A stretch of 64,000 nucleotides of DNA from Aestuariivivens marinum (GCF_022662175.1 NZ_JAKMCR010000001.1:62001-126000); one strand, 5' to 3'; positions 27,178 through 37,190 are shown, numbered from the stretch's first letter. Notes: generated by a model from the letters alone, not told the origin. Program-made: numbers and translations.

Positions 27178-27813
27178 TCATTCTTCCAACTTTAGCAGGC
27201 CAAAAGACGATGCTATATGGAAATTTGGAGTTTCAGTTTTTGGATCAATCCATGTTATCCAAGTAGGCTCATAACTGCCATCCTTTTGAAGGTAGTATTT
27301 AGCCCTATAAATTCCAGTTTCGATAACATTGTCTTTTATAAGGTTAAATGCCTTTAAAGACTTTATACTTATAACACCTTCAACCGTGAAACCATAATCA
27401 TCGAAAGAGGATTTTACATCAATTTCTGCTTTGGGCCAATTCCAATTGAAGTTGAAGTTTTTGTTGGGGTGTGCTATAAAATCCATAACCCTTGGCAAAG
27501 GATCTATTTCAAAACAATAGTATGGATTAAGATTTTTGTCCTGCCTAAAAAACAACTCTACCCTATCCGAATTATTAATACTTGCTTTTGTATTATCTGT
27601 TTTATCAATGTAAACATTAGTATCTTCAACCCTAAAACAAAAAAAGAAACAATCATTATCCCATAGCGCTTTAAACTGTATTCTATCTATTGCTTTTGAA
27701 TCCCATGGCGATTTAAAATCGGTTAATACATTGGCTTTATCCCATAATGACGAATCACCTTTTCCCGTAATGTTTAAGTTTTTTGTAATTTGGTTAACCT
27801 TATATGTTTTCAT
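27178..27813 (-). CDS. CBM9-like carbohydrate-binding domain protein
   Basis: A 211-residue protein made up of one carbohydrate-binding family 9-like beta-sandwich. Features are FKALWDNDCFFFCFRVEDTN, a DRVELFF strand (about residue 85), a cluster of aromatic residues (NFNWNWPKAEIDV) and a C-terminal PNFHIASSFGLLKL. There is no signal peptide, membrane segment or catalytic domain, which is odd for a sugar-binding module. It is convergent with the LacI gene (15-base gap) and upstream of nothing on its strand. CBM9 modules normally bind reducing ends of glycans inside secreted enzymes. A cytoplasmic or non-classically exported role is open. Confidence 0.8.
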   Translation of the reverse strand: MKTYKVNQITKNLNITGKGDSSLWDKANVLTDFKSPWDSKAIDRIQFKALWDNDCFFFCFRVEDTNVYIDKTDNTKASINNSDRVELFFRQDKNLNPYYCFEIDPLPRVMDFIAHPNKNFNFNWNWPKAEIDVKSSFDDYGFTVEGVISIKSLKAFNLIKDNVIETGIYRAKYYLQKDGSYEPTWITWIDPKTETPNFHIASSFGLLKLEE

Positions 27814-27881
27814 ATTTATTCTGAAATAAATGTATTTAGTGACAACTAAAATACAATAATTAGTAAACCTTTCATTTTAAG

Positions 27882-27912
27882 CAAAAAAAATGAGCTTGAA
27901 ATACAAGCCCAT
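27882..27912 (-). terminator. Terminator of tdh-kbl
   Basis: Stem ATGaGCTTG / CAAGCcCAT (27890-27912, 5-base loop), 30 bases past the kbl stop. The leftward transcript then has a run of eight Us (27882-27889). Confidence 0.75.
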
Positions 27913-27942
27913 CTTAAAAACGTGATTATACTATTAATCAAT

Positions 27943-29136
27943 TCATATCACATTTAACTCTTTACCTACTTTAATAAAAGCGTCCACAGCTTTATCAATA
28001 TGTGCTTTGGTATGTGCAGCAGATAACTGTACCCTAATTCTTGCCTTATCTTTAGGCACCACCGGATAAAAGAACCCTATAACATAAATACCTTCTTCCA
28101 ACAACCTATTTGCCATAATTTGCGACAACTTGGCATCGTACAACATCACAGGAACTATAGCGGCATCAGCCCCAACTAGATCAAATCCGGCTGCCTCCAT
28201 TTTTGTCCTAAAATAGTTGGTGTTCTCTTCCAATTTATCTCTAAGAGAAGTGTCTTTTTCTAATATTTCAAATACTTTAAGCGAAGCCCCTACTATGGCA
28301 GGTGCCAAGGAATTTGAAAACAGATATGGTCTGGAACGCTGCCTCAGCATTTCGATAATTTCTTTTTTACCTGTTGTAAAACCGCCCATAGCACCTCCTA
28401 GGGCCTTGCCCAATGTTCCCGTAACAATATCGACACGCCCCAAAACGTTTTTTAATTCGATGGTACCTCGACCTGTTTTGCCTATAAAACCTGAGGCGTG
28501 ACATTCGTCAACCATCACTAGGGCATCATATTTATCGGCCAAGTCACAAATTTTATCCAAAGACGCTACAACGCCGTCCATGGAGAACACACCATCGGTC
28601 ACAATAATCTTGAATCTATGGTTTTGGGTATTGGCTTCTATTAATTTTGCTTCCAAATCTGCCATATCATTATTGGCATATCTATATCTGGCGGCTTTAC
28701 ACAAACGCACACCATCGATTATAGAGGCATGATTTAGAGCATCTGAAATAATTGCATCTTCACTAGTTAATAATGGTTCGAAAACACCTCCATTGGCATC
28801 AAAAGCTGCTGCATAAAGAATGGTATCCTCTCCATGGAAAAATTCAGCTATTTTAGCTTCCAATTGTTTATGGATATCTTGTGTACCACAAATAAACCGC
28901 ACAGACGACATACCAAAACCATGGGTATCCATAGTGTCCTTTGCTGCCTTAATGACCTCTTTGTTATTGGATAGCCCTAAATAATTATTCGCACAAAAAT
29001 TAATAACTTCTTCGCCGGTTGACACTCTTATAACGGCATCTTGAGACGTTGTTATAATGCGCTCTTCCTTAAATAAACCATCATTTTTAATGGTTTGTAA
29101 CTCCTCTAATAAATGGTCTTTAATCTTTCCGTACAT
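27943..29136 (-). CDS. kbl: Glycine C-acetyltransferase (2-amino-3-ketobutyrate CoA ligase)
   Basis: A 397-residue PLP enzyme that splits 2-amino-3-oxobutyrate with CoA into glycine and acetyl-CoA. It is the second step of threonine breakdown. The PLP lysine is Lys244 in [30 protein letters not shown] holds the cofactor-ring aspartate. Length equals the E. coli enzyme. It lies 11 bases downstream of the threonine dehydrogenase gene and is followed by a terminator. An alpha-oxoamine synthase of another pathway (BioF, HemA, SPT) is unlikely given the neighbour. Confidence 0.95.
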   Translation of the reverse strand: MYGKIKDHLLEELQTIKNDGLFKEERIITTSQDAVIRVSTGEEVINFCANNYLGLSNNKEVIKAAKDTMDTHGFGMSSVRFICGTQDIHKQLEAKIAEFFHGEDTILYAAAFDANGGVFEPLLTSEDAIISDALNHASIIDGVRLCKAARYRYANNDMADLEAKLIEANTQNHRFKIIVTDGVFSMDGVVASLDKICDLADKYDALVMVDECHASGFIGKTGRGTIELKNVLGRVDIVTGTLGKALGGAMGGFTTGKKEIIEMLRQRSRPYLFSNSLAPAIVGASLKVFEILEKDTSLRDKLEENTNYFRTKMEAAGFDLVGADAAIVPVMLYDAKLSQIMANRLLEEGIYVIGFFYPVVPKDKARIRVQLSAAHTKAHIDKAVDAFIKVGKELNVI

Positions 29137-29147
29137 TATATATTATT

Positions 29148-30101
29148 TTATGCTATTACTGAATTATAATAGGCTTTTAAATTATCTATCATCACCTTAG
29201 ACATGGCATCCAAATCGTATTTTGGTTTCCAACCCCAGTCTTCTTTTGCCTTAGTATCGTCTATACTCATAGGCCAAGAATCTGCAATATTCTGTCTGAA
29301 GTCAGGATTATAACTCACTTCAAAGTTAGGATATGTTTTTTTAATGGAGTCTGCTACTTCTTTGGGACTAAAGCTCATGCCCGCAAGATTATAGGATGTT
29401 CTAATCGAAATATTTTCAGCAGGCGCATCCATAAGTTCTATAGTAGCTCTAACAGCATCTTCAATATATATCATTGGCAAGGTTGTTGTTTCCTTTAAAA
29501 AACACTCAAAATGCTCTTGCTTCACAGCTTTATGATAAATATCGACCGCATAATCTGTAGTTCCCCCGCCTGGAAGGGATTGGTATCCAATAACACCTGG
29601 ATAACGGATGGATCGCACATCTAAATCATACTTTTCAAAATAATAATTTGCCCAATTCTCTCCCGCTACTTTACTAATACCATAAACCGTTGAGGGCATT
29701 AAATTGGAGTCTTGTGGTGTGTTGACACGAGATATATTGCTACCAAAAACAGCTATTGAGCTAGGATAAAACACCTTCTTTACGCTTAACTGTCGAGATA
29801 CTTCCAAAACATTAAAAAAAGTACTCATATTAATATCCCAAGTTTTTAGCGGAAACAGCTCTCCTTTAGCCGATAAAATGGCTGCCAAATGATATATTTG
29901 GGTAATCTTATATTTAGCAACAATGGATTTCAAAGCCTCATTATCTGTCACATCCAATATTTCAAAAAGACCTTCAAAAGATTCATTTGGGCGTAAATCG
30001 GAAGCTATTACATGATTAACCCCAAACTTTTCTTGAAGAGCTTTGGTCATTACTGCTCCAAGTTGTCCACTAGCTCCTGTTATTAAAATATTTTCAGTCA
30101 T
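29148..30101 (-). CDS. tdh: L-threonine 3-dehydrogenase, SDR type
   Basis: A 317-residue extended short-chain dehydrogenase/reductase. It has the NAD-binding ITGASGQLGAVMTKAL motif (residues 7-22), the D-V-T-D pocket and catalytic Tyr140-x3-Lys144 (TVYGISK). It resembles nucleotide-sugar epimerases but pairs with kbl and has the length of the SDR-type threonine dehydrogenases known from Flavobacterium frigidimaris and others. These are unrelated to the zinc-dependent E. coli Tdh. The reaction is L-threonine to 2-amino-3-oxobutyrate with NADH. It is divergent from an Lrp/AsnC gene. The assignment rests on operon context as well as family. Confidence 0.92.
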   Translation of the reverse strand: MTENILITGASGQLGAVMTKALQEKFGVNHVIASDLRPNESFEGLFEILDVTDNEALKSIVAKYKITQIYHLAAILSAKGELFPLKTWDINMSTFFNVLEVSRQLSVKKVFYPSSIAVFGSNISRVNTPQDSNLMPSTVYGISKVAGENWANYYFEKYDLDVRSIRYPGVIGYQSLPGGGTTDYAVDIYHKAVKQEHFECFLKETTTLPMIYIEDAVRATIELMDAPAENISIRTSYNLAGMSFSPKEVADSIKKTYPNFEVSYNPDFRQNIADSWPMSIDDTKAKEDWGWKPKYDLDAMSKVMIDNLKAYYNSVIA

Positions 30102-30125
30102 TATTTATTATGATAATTATTAGTA

Positions 30126-30133
30126 CAAAATTA
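30126..30133 (-). promoter_or_regulatory. Candidate -7 box for tdh-kbl
   Basis: Minus strand reads TAATTTTG (TAnnTTTG), 25 bases before the tdh ATG. No clear -33 TTG is seen. Confidence 0.4.
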
Positions 30134-30166
30134 AGAATAAAAGCATTATTATAACTTTTTTACCTT

Positions 30167-30184
30167 TTATTTTGCTTAAAATAA
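30167..30184. promoter_or_regulatory. Inverted repeat between tdh and the Lrp gene
   Basis: TTATTTT-GCTT-AAAATAA, a perfect 7+7 inverted repeat about 35-50 bases upstream of the tdh -7 box. A/T-rich dyads like this suit an Lrp/AsnC dimer. It is a candidate operator for control of tdh-kbl and/or the Lrp gene itself. Confidence 0.4.
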
Positions 30185-30272
30185 GTATTTTTACCTTTAA
30201 ATAAACATATTTTAAGTTTTTTAATCTTTACCATGTTTCAAAAATAATCGTTTTAAGAAAAAATATCTTTAT

Positions 30273-30734
30273 ATGGACAAACTTGATACTACCGACTTAG
30301 ACATTTTAAGAATCCTTCAAAAGGACTCCAAAAAAACGACCAAAGAAATTGCCGAAACACTAAACCTCACCTCATCACCGGTTTACGAGCGCATTAGGAG
30401 ATTAGAAAAAAAAGGATATATTAAAAAGTATGTGGCCCTTCTAAATAAAAAGCTTATTAAAAAACCCATAACCGCTGTATGTATGGTATCACTGCGTTAC
30501 CATGATGAAGGTTTTATAGATAAGTTCGACAAACAAATACGAGCTCTAAGTGAAGTACAGGAATGCTACCATATGGCAGGAAAAGTTGATTTCTTCCTTA
30601 AAATTAATATTGAAAGCCTTGATGCTTACCATGAGTTTGTACGTGCAAAACTTTCAAAAATTGAAAATATTGGTGTTTTGGAAAGCTACTTCGTTCTGAA
30701 AGAGATTTTGCATACTACGGAATATTATATATAA
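30273..30734 (+). CDS. Lrp/AsnC family regulator
   Basis: A 153-residue feast/famine regulator. The N-terminal HTH (LDTTDLDILRILQKDSKKTT, then TLNLTSSPVYERIRRLEKKG) is followed by a linker strand and a RAM ligand-binding domain (about residues 67-150). It is divergent from tdh-kbl, with 171 bases between. Lrp controls tdh-kbl in E. coli, so local control by an amino acid effector (threonine, leucine or glycine) is a reasonable inference. It converges on the PhoD-like gene with only 1 base between stops. Confidence 0.93.
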   Translation: MDKLDTTDLDILRILQKDSKKTTKEIAETLNLTSSPVYERIRRLEKKGYIKKYVALLNKKLIKKPITAVCMVSLRYHDEGFIDKFDKQIRALSEVQECYHMAGKVDFFLKINIESLDAYHEFVRAKLSKIENIGVLESYFVLKEILHTTEYYI

Positions 30735-30735
30735 T

Positions 30736-33339
30736 TTAAAACACAAAGCTTAAACTATCGCTTTTAATGGTTATTCCCTTTTGCTCTTGCCATAAGTTTT
30801 CGTCTGGGTCACCAACTTTTATAATATAACTAGCTTTATCATCAAAAATTTTTGCCGCAAATACTTGGCCTTTAATCCTAATGGCATATTCCAAGTCTTT
30901 GGTTTGTTCATTAATGATTTGAATAACTGGATTTTCAACACCTTCAACCATAATCTCAGGTAAATAGCCTTCGGCCTTTTTGCCAAAGTTTTCCTCTTGA
31001 GCAACAGTTTGCGGCCAGCCTGGGTACTGGGAACCTTCTTCTAACGGATTATCAAAACGCCTAAAACATTCCGTTTTTATAGTTCTATCCTTTTTGTTAA
31101 ATGTTACAATACCATAACCTACAGCCCTATTATGTAATATAGCAGGTTCCTTATGCATATTATGGGGGTTAGCAATTGCTTTAACTGTCATTTTATTTCC
31201 AAACCCATCAATATAATTACCTGTATAAGCAGGATTTTCGTAAGTATGTTCAGAACTATCAACTGACGGCCAAAATCTACGGGGCCAAATATTGTTTAAT
31301 GCTGGCCCAGCAAAAGCATAACCACTATCTCCAAAATCATCCAAGCCGTATTGAATAAACGACCCTAAATGTTGATCGCCAGCAATATGGAAGGCAAATC
31401 CCTTACGAATAATTTCTACCGCCCTATCCCTCTTTTTAGCTGGCCAACCATTAGAATCCATGTCAACAGTTGGTTTATCTCCTTGTATATATTCGCCCAT
31501 TTCTGGAATATATAGTTTAGGTATAACTGCTCCTGTTTTGGCTTCAGCGGGTAATGTCGCCACAGTTGCAAAATTGGTTTGAGACAACACGGCTTTCATT
31601 TGGGCGCCATGGGACCAATCTTCTACCCAATATTCCAAAAAGGCCTCCTGTCTTGCACCCAATAACTCAGCTTCCAAATGCCTGTATTCTTTTATATCAA
31701 AATCGTCTGCCATTATCCAACCATTGTTAACTTTTGCCTCTTTGGGCAACACATGTGCTGGCGCCGATTTAAACTTTCTATCTTCTAAAATAGCAAAACT
31801 TATGCCGCCATAATTCCAATGTGTATAGTATACACTTATATTATTTTTAACTGGCGTAGCATCATAAGGATCTGGCAAATGGCTAGTTTGCGTAAACTGG
31901 ACCATATTAACCCAATCCGGAGTCATTTTATACCCTCCACTATCTTGTGAGGGTGCTCCATACCCATTACTGTTATCGGCTAACTTACCGCCTTCTCCCC
32001 AAATATTTCCATGATACACATCATGGTCATCTGGTATTATAGCACATGGCCTATTTCTAAACAATTCACGATACGACCATCCAAACATCATCCATTTTCT
32101 TAAATAATCGAGGCACGTTTTATCATAATCACCAGTAAATTGTACACCGTAACCACCAGTACCTTCATAGAACTGGTCTCCTAAAAACAAACAAATATCC
32201 GGATTTAATTTAGAGACACTTTCATAAATATCGGTATCTGGAAATCCATAATCGAAGTTACAGCTAAATATAGCTGCCTTTAATTGGTCCTTATCAAACG
32301 GCTCCGCTTTAATGGTCCCCAAATAATCGTATTGGTGCTTGCCTTTCCTTAATGGTATCAGCAAACGAATTCTATAAGGAACATCTTCTGTACCCTGCCA
32401 ATTAGCTACTGAAAAATTAACAGCACGCCCTTGATGCTTTACAACTTGTTCCTCTTGGGTACTCCACTTATCGCCTTTTTTAAATTGCAATACCACTTTA
32501 TGGCCTTCAATATCTTCTATCGGCGATAATTGCGCTGTTAATTTTAATTTCCCTCGGTGTGATGTATATTGCGCAAAACAAATCGGTCCAAAAATATTTT
32601 CTTCGTTAGAGTAAAGGGTTTTCGAATCTATAGACCAATCTTTAAAGCCAACTAGTGGTTGGTGGCTATTACCTCCCTTAACATCAACACTGGACAATAA
32701 TGCAAAATTTCCGGCGAGGGTTTCATTTGAAATATCAATATCACGTGTTGTATGGATAACCGTTTTAGATTCAGTGTCTATAATATGGGCAGTGAGCAAT
32801 TGGCTTTCTTCAGTCTTATTAGAAACATTAACATGTACGGTAAACTGTTGGGGCAAGGTTACCAATCTAGTTTCGAACACCTGTTCTCCAATAACCAAAT
32901 CTCCTTTCAGATTTAACCCAACATCCAAACCTTTACCAAAGACTGCTGCAGAACGGTAATCGTCAACACGCCCTTCAGCGCCTAACCTTAACCCGAAACA
33001 TCCCTGTTTTGCTCCCTCAAAATGTTTGTTCAAAATAGTTATTGTGACCTTTATCACATACTCTGCATTTCCATTTGGGTTTTGAACCGTCAGCAAATGT
33101 AGGTTTCTATTATTTCCTTTATAAGTGCATATTGCTTGACCTTTTTTTAATATCCAATCCTGCAATCTATTGCCCCAATATTGAGGGCCCACCCATTTCA
33201 TATCTTGCCATAAGTGCCACTCACTTTTAAAAGTCACTGGGTTTTCATTCGAAAAGCGATCATTTTCAAAACCATAACAGGACGTCATTGGTAAAATAGA
33301 ACCTAATAAAACTGTTTTTATATAATCTCTACGATGCAT
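30736..33339 (-). CDS. PhoD-like metallophosphoesterase with long N-terminal extension
   Basis: An 867-residue exported protein. The N-terminus (RRDYIKT then a short hydrophobic stretch and TSCYG) looks like a Tat and/or lipoprotein signal. Residues about 25-345 form an extra beta-rich region of unknown role. Residues about 350-720 form the PhoD-type phosphatase domain with CLFLGDQFYE (about 383), IIPDDHDVYHGNIWG (about 430) and FHIAGDQHLGS (about 651) as metal ligands. PhoD enzymes hydrolyse phosphodiesters using Ca/Fe. Here it is the last gene of a sulfatase-containing PUL, so a phosphorylated or phosphodiester-linked glycan is a plausible target. Activity is inferred. Confidence 0.87.
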   Translation of the reverse strand: MHRRDYIKTVLLGSILPMTSCYGFENDRFSNENPVTFKSEWHLWQDMKWVGPQYWGNRLQDWILKKGQAICTYKGNNRNLHLLTVQNPNGNAEYVIKVTITILNKHFEGAKQGCFGLRLGAEGRVDDYRSAAVFGKGLDVGLNLKGDLVIGEQVFETRLVTLPQQFTVHVNVSNKTEESQLLTAHIIDTESKTVIHTTRDIDISNETLAGNFALLSSVDVKGGNSHQPLVGFKDWSIDSKTLYSNEENIFGPICFAQYTSHRGKLKLTAQLSPIEDIEGHKVVLQFKKGDKWSTQEEQVVKHQGRAVNFSVANWQGTEDVPYRIRLLIPLRKGKHQYDYLGTIKAEPFDKDQLKAAIFSCNFDYGFPDTDIYESVSKLNPDICLFLGDQFYEGTGGYGVQFTGDYDKTCLDYLRKWMMFGWSYRELFRNRPCAIIPDDHDVYHGNIWGEGGKLADNSNGYGAPSQDSGGYKMTPDWVNMVQFTQTSHLPDPYDATPVKNNISVYYTHWNYGGISFAILEDRKFKSAPAHVLPKEAKVNNGWIMADDFDIKEYRHLEAELLGARQEAFLEYWVEDWSHGAQMKAVLSQTNFATVATLPAEAKTGAVIPKLYIPEMGEYIQGDKPTVDMDSNGWPAKKRDRAVEIIRKGFAFHIAGDQHLGSFIQYGLDDFGDSGYAFAGPALNNIWPRRFWPSVDSSEHTYENPAYTGNYIDGFGNKMTVKAIANPHNMHKEPAILHNRAVGYGIVTFNKKDRTIKTECFRRFDNPLEEGSQYPGWPQTVAQEENFGKKAEGYLPEIMVEGVENPVIQIINEQTKDLEYAIRIKGQVFAAKIFDDKASYIIKVGDPDENLWQEQKGITIKSDSLSFVF

Positions 33340-33360
33340 AGAATATAATAAAAAATAAAA

Positions 33361-34779
33361 CTAATTTAAGTTATAATTTGGATTTAATGTTGTAGGCACA
33401 GGCGCATTGGTCTTGGCTCTCCACGCCTGAAGTTCATCATATAGTTCCTTCACTTTTTCTGGGTATTCATCAAACAAATTGTTATGCTCCCTAATATCTG
33501 TTTCAAGATTATACAATTCAATTTCACCATCTTCAAAATACTCATGAAGTTTCCATTTTCCCTTTCTCATAGCGCTACCCGGCCTAGTTCTAAATAAAGA
33601 ATCTCGAGCCTGTTCCTTTTCTGGATTTACGCTTTGCAAATAAATTGGGAAATGCCAAAACAAAGATCGTTCCTTCAAAGGTTTATTTTCAGTTAGTAAA
33701 GATAATATTGAAGCACCGTCCAAGTTATAATTATTATCTTCATTAATAATATCTAAAACTGTTGGAAAAATATCCAATCCGCTTACAGCAGTACTATCAA
33801 TTCTTGCATTTTGAATTTCGTTAGGCCATCTCACCACAAATGGCACCCGAATGCCTCCTTCGTAATAAGAGCCTTTCCCAGCTCTTATGGGAAATTGAGA
33901 AGAAACGCTTGCCAAACCACCATTATCAGACGAGAATATCACCAGCGTATTATCAGAAATACCCAATTCATCGAGTTTATTTAAAAGCTTCCCAACGTTC
34001 TCATCCATAGATTCAACCATGGCTCCATATTTTGCATTGAACCTGTCATCCCCTTTTAACTTCGCTCTATATTTTTTAACCAAAGCTTCCTTTCCTTGCA
34101 ATGGTGTGTGAACCGTAAAATAAGGCAAATAAAGGAAAAATGGAGTTTCCTTATTATGACTAATAAATCGTACGGCTTCTTCAGTAAGTCTATCTGTAAG
34201 ATATTCGCCATCTTCTCCATCTTCCAAAACTGAGTTTTTATAGGGACTGAAATAGGACTTGGGATGCCCGGCATGGGATCCAGCAATATTAACATCAAAA
34301 CCTTGCGTTAACGGATTATCACTTAAATGCCATTTTCCAATTGTCCCTGTTGTGTAGCCATTATTTTTAAGTACTTCGGCTAGCGTTACAAAACTTTCAT
34401 TAAGTGTTTCTGTATTTATTGTAGGAACGAGTTTCCTATCTTTAGTTTTACCTCTTTCTGAAGATCCCACCGTATAAATACCGTGCCTCGGCGTATTCTT
34501 TCCCGTTAGAATACAAGCCCTACTTGGCGCACAGTTTGCAGCGGGCGCATAACCATTTGAAAACACAACACTCTGTATCGCTAATTTATCCAGATTAGGT
34601 GTTTCGTATACGGGACTTCCCATAAAGCCCGTATCACTCCACCCCAAATCGTCTACCAAAATAAATAATATATTAGGTTTTCTTTCATGTTTTATCTGCT
34701 TTGAAAAACATGAAAACAAAGTAGAGGCAACAACCAATAGTACCATGTACTTTATTTTATAATTAGGTGTTTGATACAT
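33361..34779 (-). CDS. S1 family sulfatase (lipoprotein)
   Basis: A 472-residue sulfatase of the formylglycine type. The signature C-A-P-S-R with modifiable Cys83 sits in NCAPSRACILTGK. Metal ligands are in LVDDLGWSDTG (D43, D44) and IFSSDNGG. The N-terminus has a lipobox-like TLFSC (Cys24), so it is probably membrane anchored. It removes sulfate esters from a glycan. The maturase (anaerobic or aerobic FGE) is not encoded here. It lies 8 bases after the DUF3472 gene and 21 before the PhoD-like gene. I cannot place it in an S1 subfamily with certainty. Confidence 0.92.
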   Translation of the reverse strand: MYQTPNYKIKYMVLLVVASTLFSCFSKQIKHERKPNILFILVDDLGWSDTGFMGSPVYETPNLDKLAIQSVVFSNGYAPAANCAPSRACILTGKNTPRHGIYTVGSSERGKTKDRKLVPTINTETLNESFVTLAEVLKNNGYTTGTIGKWHLSDNPLTQGFDVNIAGSHAGHPKSYFSPYKNSVLEDGEDGEYLTDRLTEEAVRFISHNKETPFFLYLPYFTVHTPLQGKEALVKKYRAKLKGDDRFNAKYGAMVESMDENVGKLLNKLDELGISDNTLVIFSSDNGGLASVSSQFPIRAGKGSYYEGGIRVPFVVRWPNEIQNARIDSTAVSGLDIFPTVLDIINEDNNYNLDGASILSLLTENKPLKERSLFWHFPIYLQSVNPEKEQARDSLFRTRPGSAMRKGKWKLHEYFEDGEIELYNLETDIREHNNLFDEYPEKVKELYDELQAWRAKTNAPVPTTLNPNYNLN

Positions 34780-34787
34780 CTTAAAAT

Positions 34788-36485
34788 TTAATTTGTTGTA
34801 AACTCATTGGTATTAAATGACCATGTGATTCCTTCATCGTTTATGATTTTAATTCTATAAAAATACTTGGTTTCAGGTGTTAAATTTTCTAACATAACAG
34901 TAGTCTCCCCTAAATCGATGGGGAAGGCTTTATTTTTTTCCCAAAAGGCTTCTTTTGTAAGTCCTTCGGTAACACCATAAAACAAATAGGCCCGAGCATT
35001 GGTTCCTAAATTAGAAACACTTATTTTTATTTTTGCCGTATTTTTCGAAATTTCACAAACCCCTTGATTCTCAAAGCTAGCCGGCATTTTATATAATTCT
35101 TGCACATAATCCCCTTGAAGATAATAGGGCAATTCTCCTATATCATTTAAAACTAGTGTTTCTTTTGGTTTACCTACTTCGCCCCAGCCGCCCATTTCCA
35201 TAGCAAACCTACTATCTACTATTTTCCAATCCCTAGCACTTAAATTGTTTTCAGCTGTTGTTCCTATCATTTTAGTAATGGTATGCCAATTACCAACTGT
35301 GTCCATTTGCCAGCCTCGATAATGTGATTCACAAATTTCATGGCCGCTTCTAACTTTATGGGCTCCGCCAGGCACCTCAACAAAAGCGCCTGTAGTCAAG
35401 TATTTTATTTCACCTGTTTTATTGTATTTTTTACCACAACCATACAACTTCCAATGCTCACTTATAGGGTCTAAATAATAACTCCAATAGGTGTCATAAA
35501 TCTCACCTGGTAACATACGTACAGCTATTATTTGTATGTTTCGATTAACATCTATATACGGATGTGGCCCTCTAGGCTTAACACCAGTACCCTCATGCCC
35601 ATAAGACCCAAATTCCAAATCTGGCCCCACTGCAATTAAATGGCTTTCTTGATAGAAAGGTGGCGCTGGATCATTAGCCCCATAGGACCAAAGTGAAAAA
35701 TTATAACCGCCAAAGGTCTGTGAATCCTTATTCCAAGTAGATCCTGTATAGCCGAATGGCGTGGTAATGGGTTGATAGAAACTCACATTTTTGGTAGCAA
35801 TTGTAAGTTCGTGGACGCTAATTTCAATTGGGGCATCAGATGCTTCTATACCCCATTTACAATGTACAGCTTTAGCTCGATACCGACGCATTACGTTTGT
35901 TGAGTTTTTTACCGCAGTGCCACTTAAATGCAAATTACTAAAGTGACCTACTCCCTCATTTGGTGTTAATAATGTCTTTAATTTCAATTTAATTAAATGA
36001 AATCCTACCGAAACATTTTCGAACGTAACACCTTTTTGAATAACATAAGTACTTTCCGAACCTGTAGCCGTAAGGGTTATTTCTTTACTAACATCATCTA
36101 AATATATGAGCATCTTAGACCCTACTTGATTTGAAGCTATACCCATTTCAGGCTGAATGGTTAAATCCCCTTGGGTTTTTATATCCACTCCAAAAACAAT
36201 AGTGTCAGTTAAAACGTGCCAATTATAGATGTAGTCATAATTCTCATACTTATTATATTCGTTTCCGGATGTTTTATCTTTAAGGTTGGCAGTTAATGTC
36301 CCCACGGGTGAAAAAAAACTCTCATTAGGTGTAAAAACAAGTGATTTAGACTCCGTTTCATGTTGTTCATTTAACGTATAGAATGTTTCTTTACTATTAG
36401 AACATGAGAGCAAAAAATTTAATAATAAGATGCCACAAAAGAACAATATATATTTTTTAGTTATCAATATTTTAAAATAAAACAC
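34788..36485 (-). CDS. DUF3472 lipoprotein
   Basis: A lipoprotein of up to 565 residues (lipobox LLSC, Cys about 28). After a DUF5077-like beta-sandwich (about 60-200) comes a DUF3472 domain (about 230-420) recognised by [20 protein letters not shown] and a run of W, Y and G residues. An FN3-like C-terminal domain (about 480-560) follows. The function of DUF3472 is unknown; these proteins recur in sulfatase-rich PULs. I start at the GTG 36485, since no ATG precedes the signal peptide. An internal TTG at 36467 is an alternative. It follows the FN3 lipoprotein gene after 3 bases and precedes the sulfatase gene by 8. Confidence 0.82.
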   Translation of the reverse strand: MFYFKILITKKYILFFCGILLLNFLLSCSNSKETFYTLNEQHETESKSLVFTPNESFFSPVGTLTANLKDKTSGNEYNKYENYDYIYNWHVLTDTIVFGVDIKTQGDLTIQPEMGIASNQVGSKMLIYLDDVSKEITLTATGSESTYVIQKGVTFENVSVGFHLIKLKLKTLLTPNEGVGHFSNLHLSGTAVKNSTNVMRRYRAKAVHCKWGIEASDAPIEISVHELTIATKNVSFYQPITTPFGYTGSTWNKDSQTFGGYNFSLWSYGANDPAPPFYQESHLIAVGPDLEFGSYGHEGTGVKPRGPHPYIDVNRNIQIIAVRMLPGEIYDTYWSYYLDPISEHWKLYGCGKKYNKTGEIKYLTTGAFVEVPGGAHKVRSGHEICESHYRGWQMDTVGNWHTITKMIGTTAENNLSARDWKIVDSRFAMEMGGWGEVGKPKETLVLNDIGELPYYLQGDYVQELYKMPASFENQGVCEISKNTAKIKISVSNLGTNARAYLFYGVTEGLTKEAFWEKNKAFPIDLGETTVMLENLTPETKYFYRIKIINDEGITWSFNTNEFTTN

Positions 36486-36488
36486 CTC

Positions 36489-37190
36489 TTACTCGACATT
36501 AAAGGTAAATTGTTCTGAATTTGAGGTATTGCCTAAATCATCCGTCGTCACCACATACCATTTATATTTTTTACCAGATTCTACAGACACATTTGAAACA
36601 TTTGTACCCGTTTCATCGTCTGCTAATAAACTTAATGTTTCCCCTTCACCAAAATACACATCGTAATGTGCAATATCATTATCTACATCACTTCCAGACC
36701 ATTCCAAAGTCACCGTTGTTGTAGCTGCTATGCTTTCTCCATTAGTTGGACTAACTGCAACTGCTGGAAATGGAGCATAGGACACCAATCCCTCACCTGC
36801 ATTATAAAACTTCCATGTGGCACTGGCGGCCGTATCGGAAACCGAATTGGATTTGGAGGTAACGAACCATGAATATGGGGTTGCTCGCAATAAGGTTAAA
36901 CTAATCTCCGTGTTATTGGTATTATGTGTTGTAGTTACCCCGGACAGCAAATTCTTTAAAGTCAAGACATACGAATCCGTATCATTCCCGGCATTCCATT
37001 CAAAGGTTATCGTACTTTCGGATGAGGTGACATTTGTACCTTCGGTGCATTCTGAATTCTGTTCAGGAAAGACCAAACTTGCTGCCGTAGGCTTCTTAGG
37101 CCTTACTACTTCCCTTACTTCTTCATTACTTCCCCCACTACAATTAAACAAAATCAAGCCTAAAAACATGTATATTAAATTTTTTCTCAT
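36489..37190 (-). CDS. Lipoprotein with two fibronectin type III domains
   Basis: A 233-residue surface or periplasmic lipoprotein (lipobox ILFNC, Cys about 18). It has two FN3-type beta-sandwiches (about residues 35-130 and 135-232), the second with the classical YDVYFGEGETLSLL and KYKWYVVTTDDLGN strands. No enzymatic motif is visible. It overlaps the stop of the large T9SS protein gene by 4 bases (ATGA) and is tightly coupled to the DUF3472 gene. It may be a glycan-binding partner analogous to SusE/F, but I see no direct similarity to those. Confidence 0.78.
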   Translation of the reverse strand: MRKNLIYMFLGLILFNCSGGSNEEVREVVRPKKPTAASLVFPEQNSECTEGTNVTSSESTITFEWNAGNDTDSYVLTLKNLLSGVTTTHNTNNTEISLTLLRATPYSWFVTSKSNSVSDTAASATWKFYNAGEGLVSYAPFPAVAVSPTNGESIAATTTVTLEWSGSDVDNDIAHYDVYFGEGETLSLLADDETGTNVSNVSVESGKKYKWYVVTTDDLGNTSNSEQFTFNVE

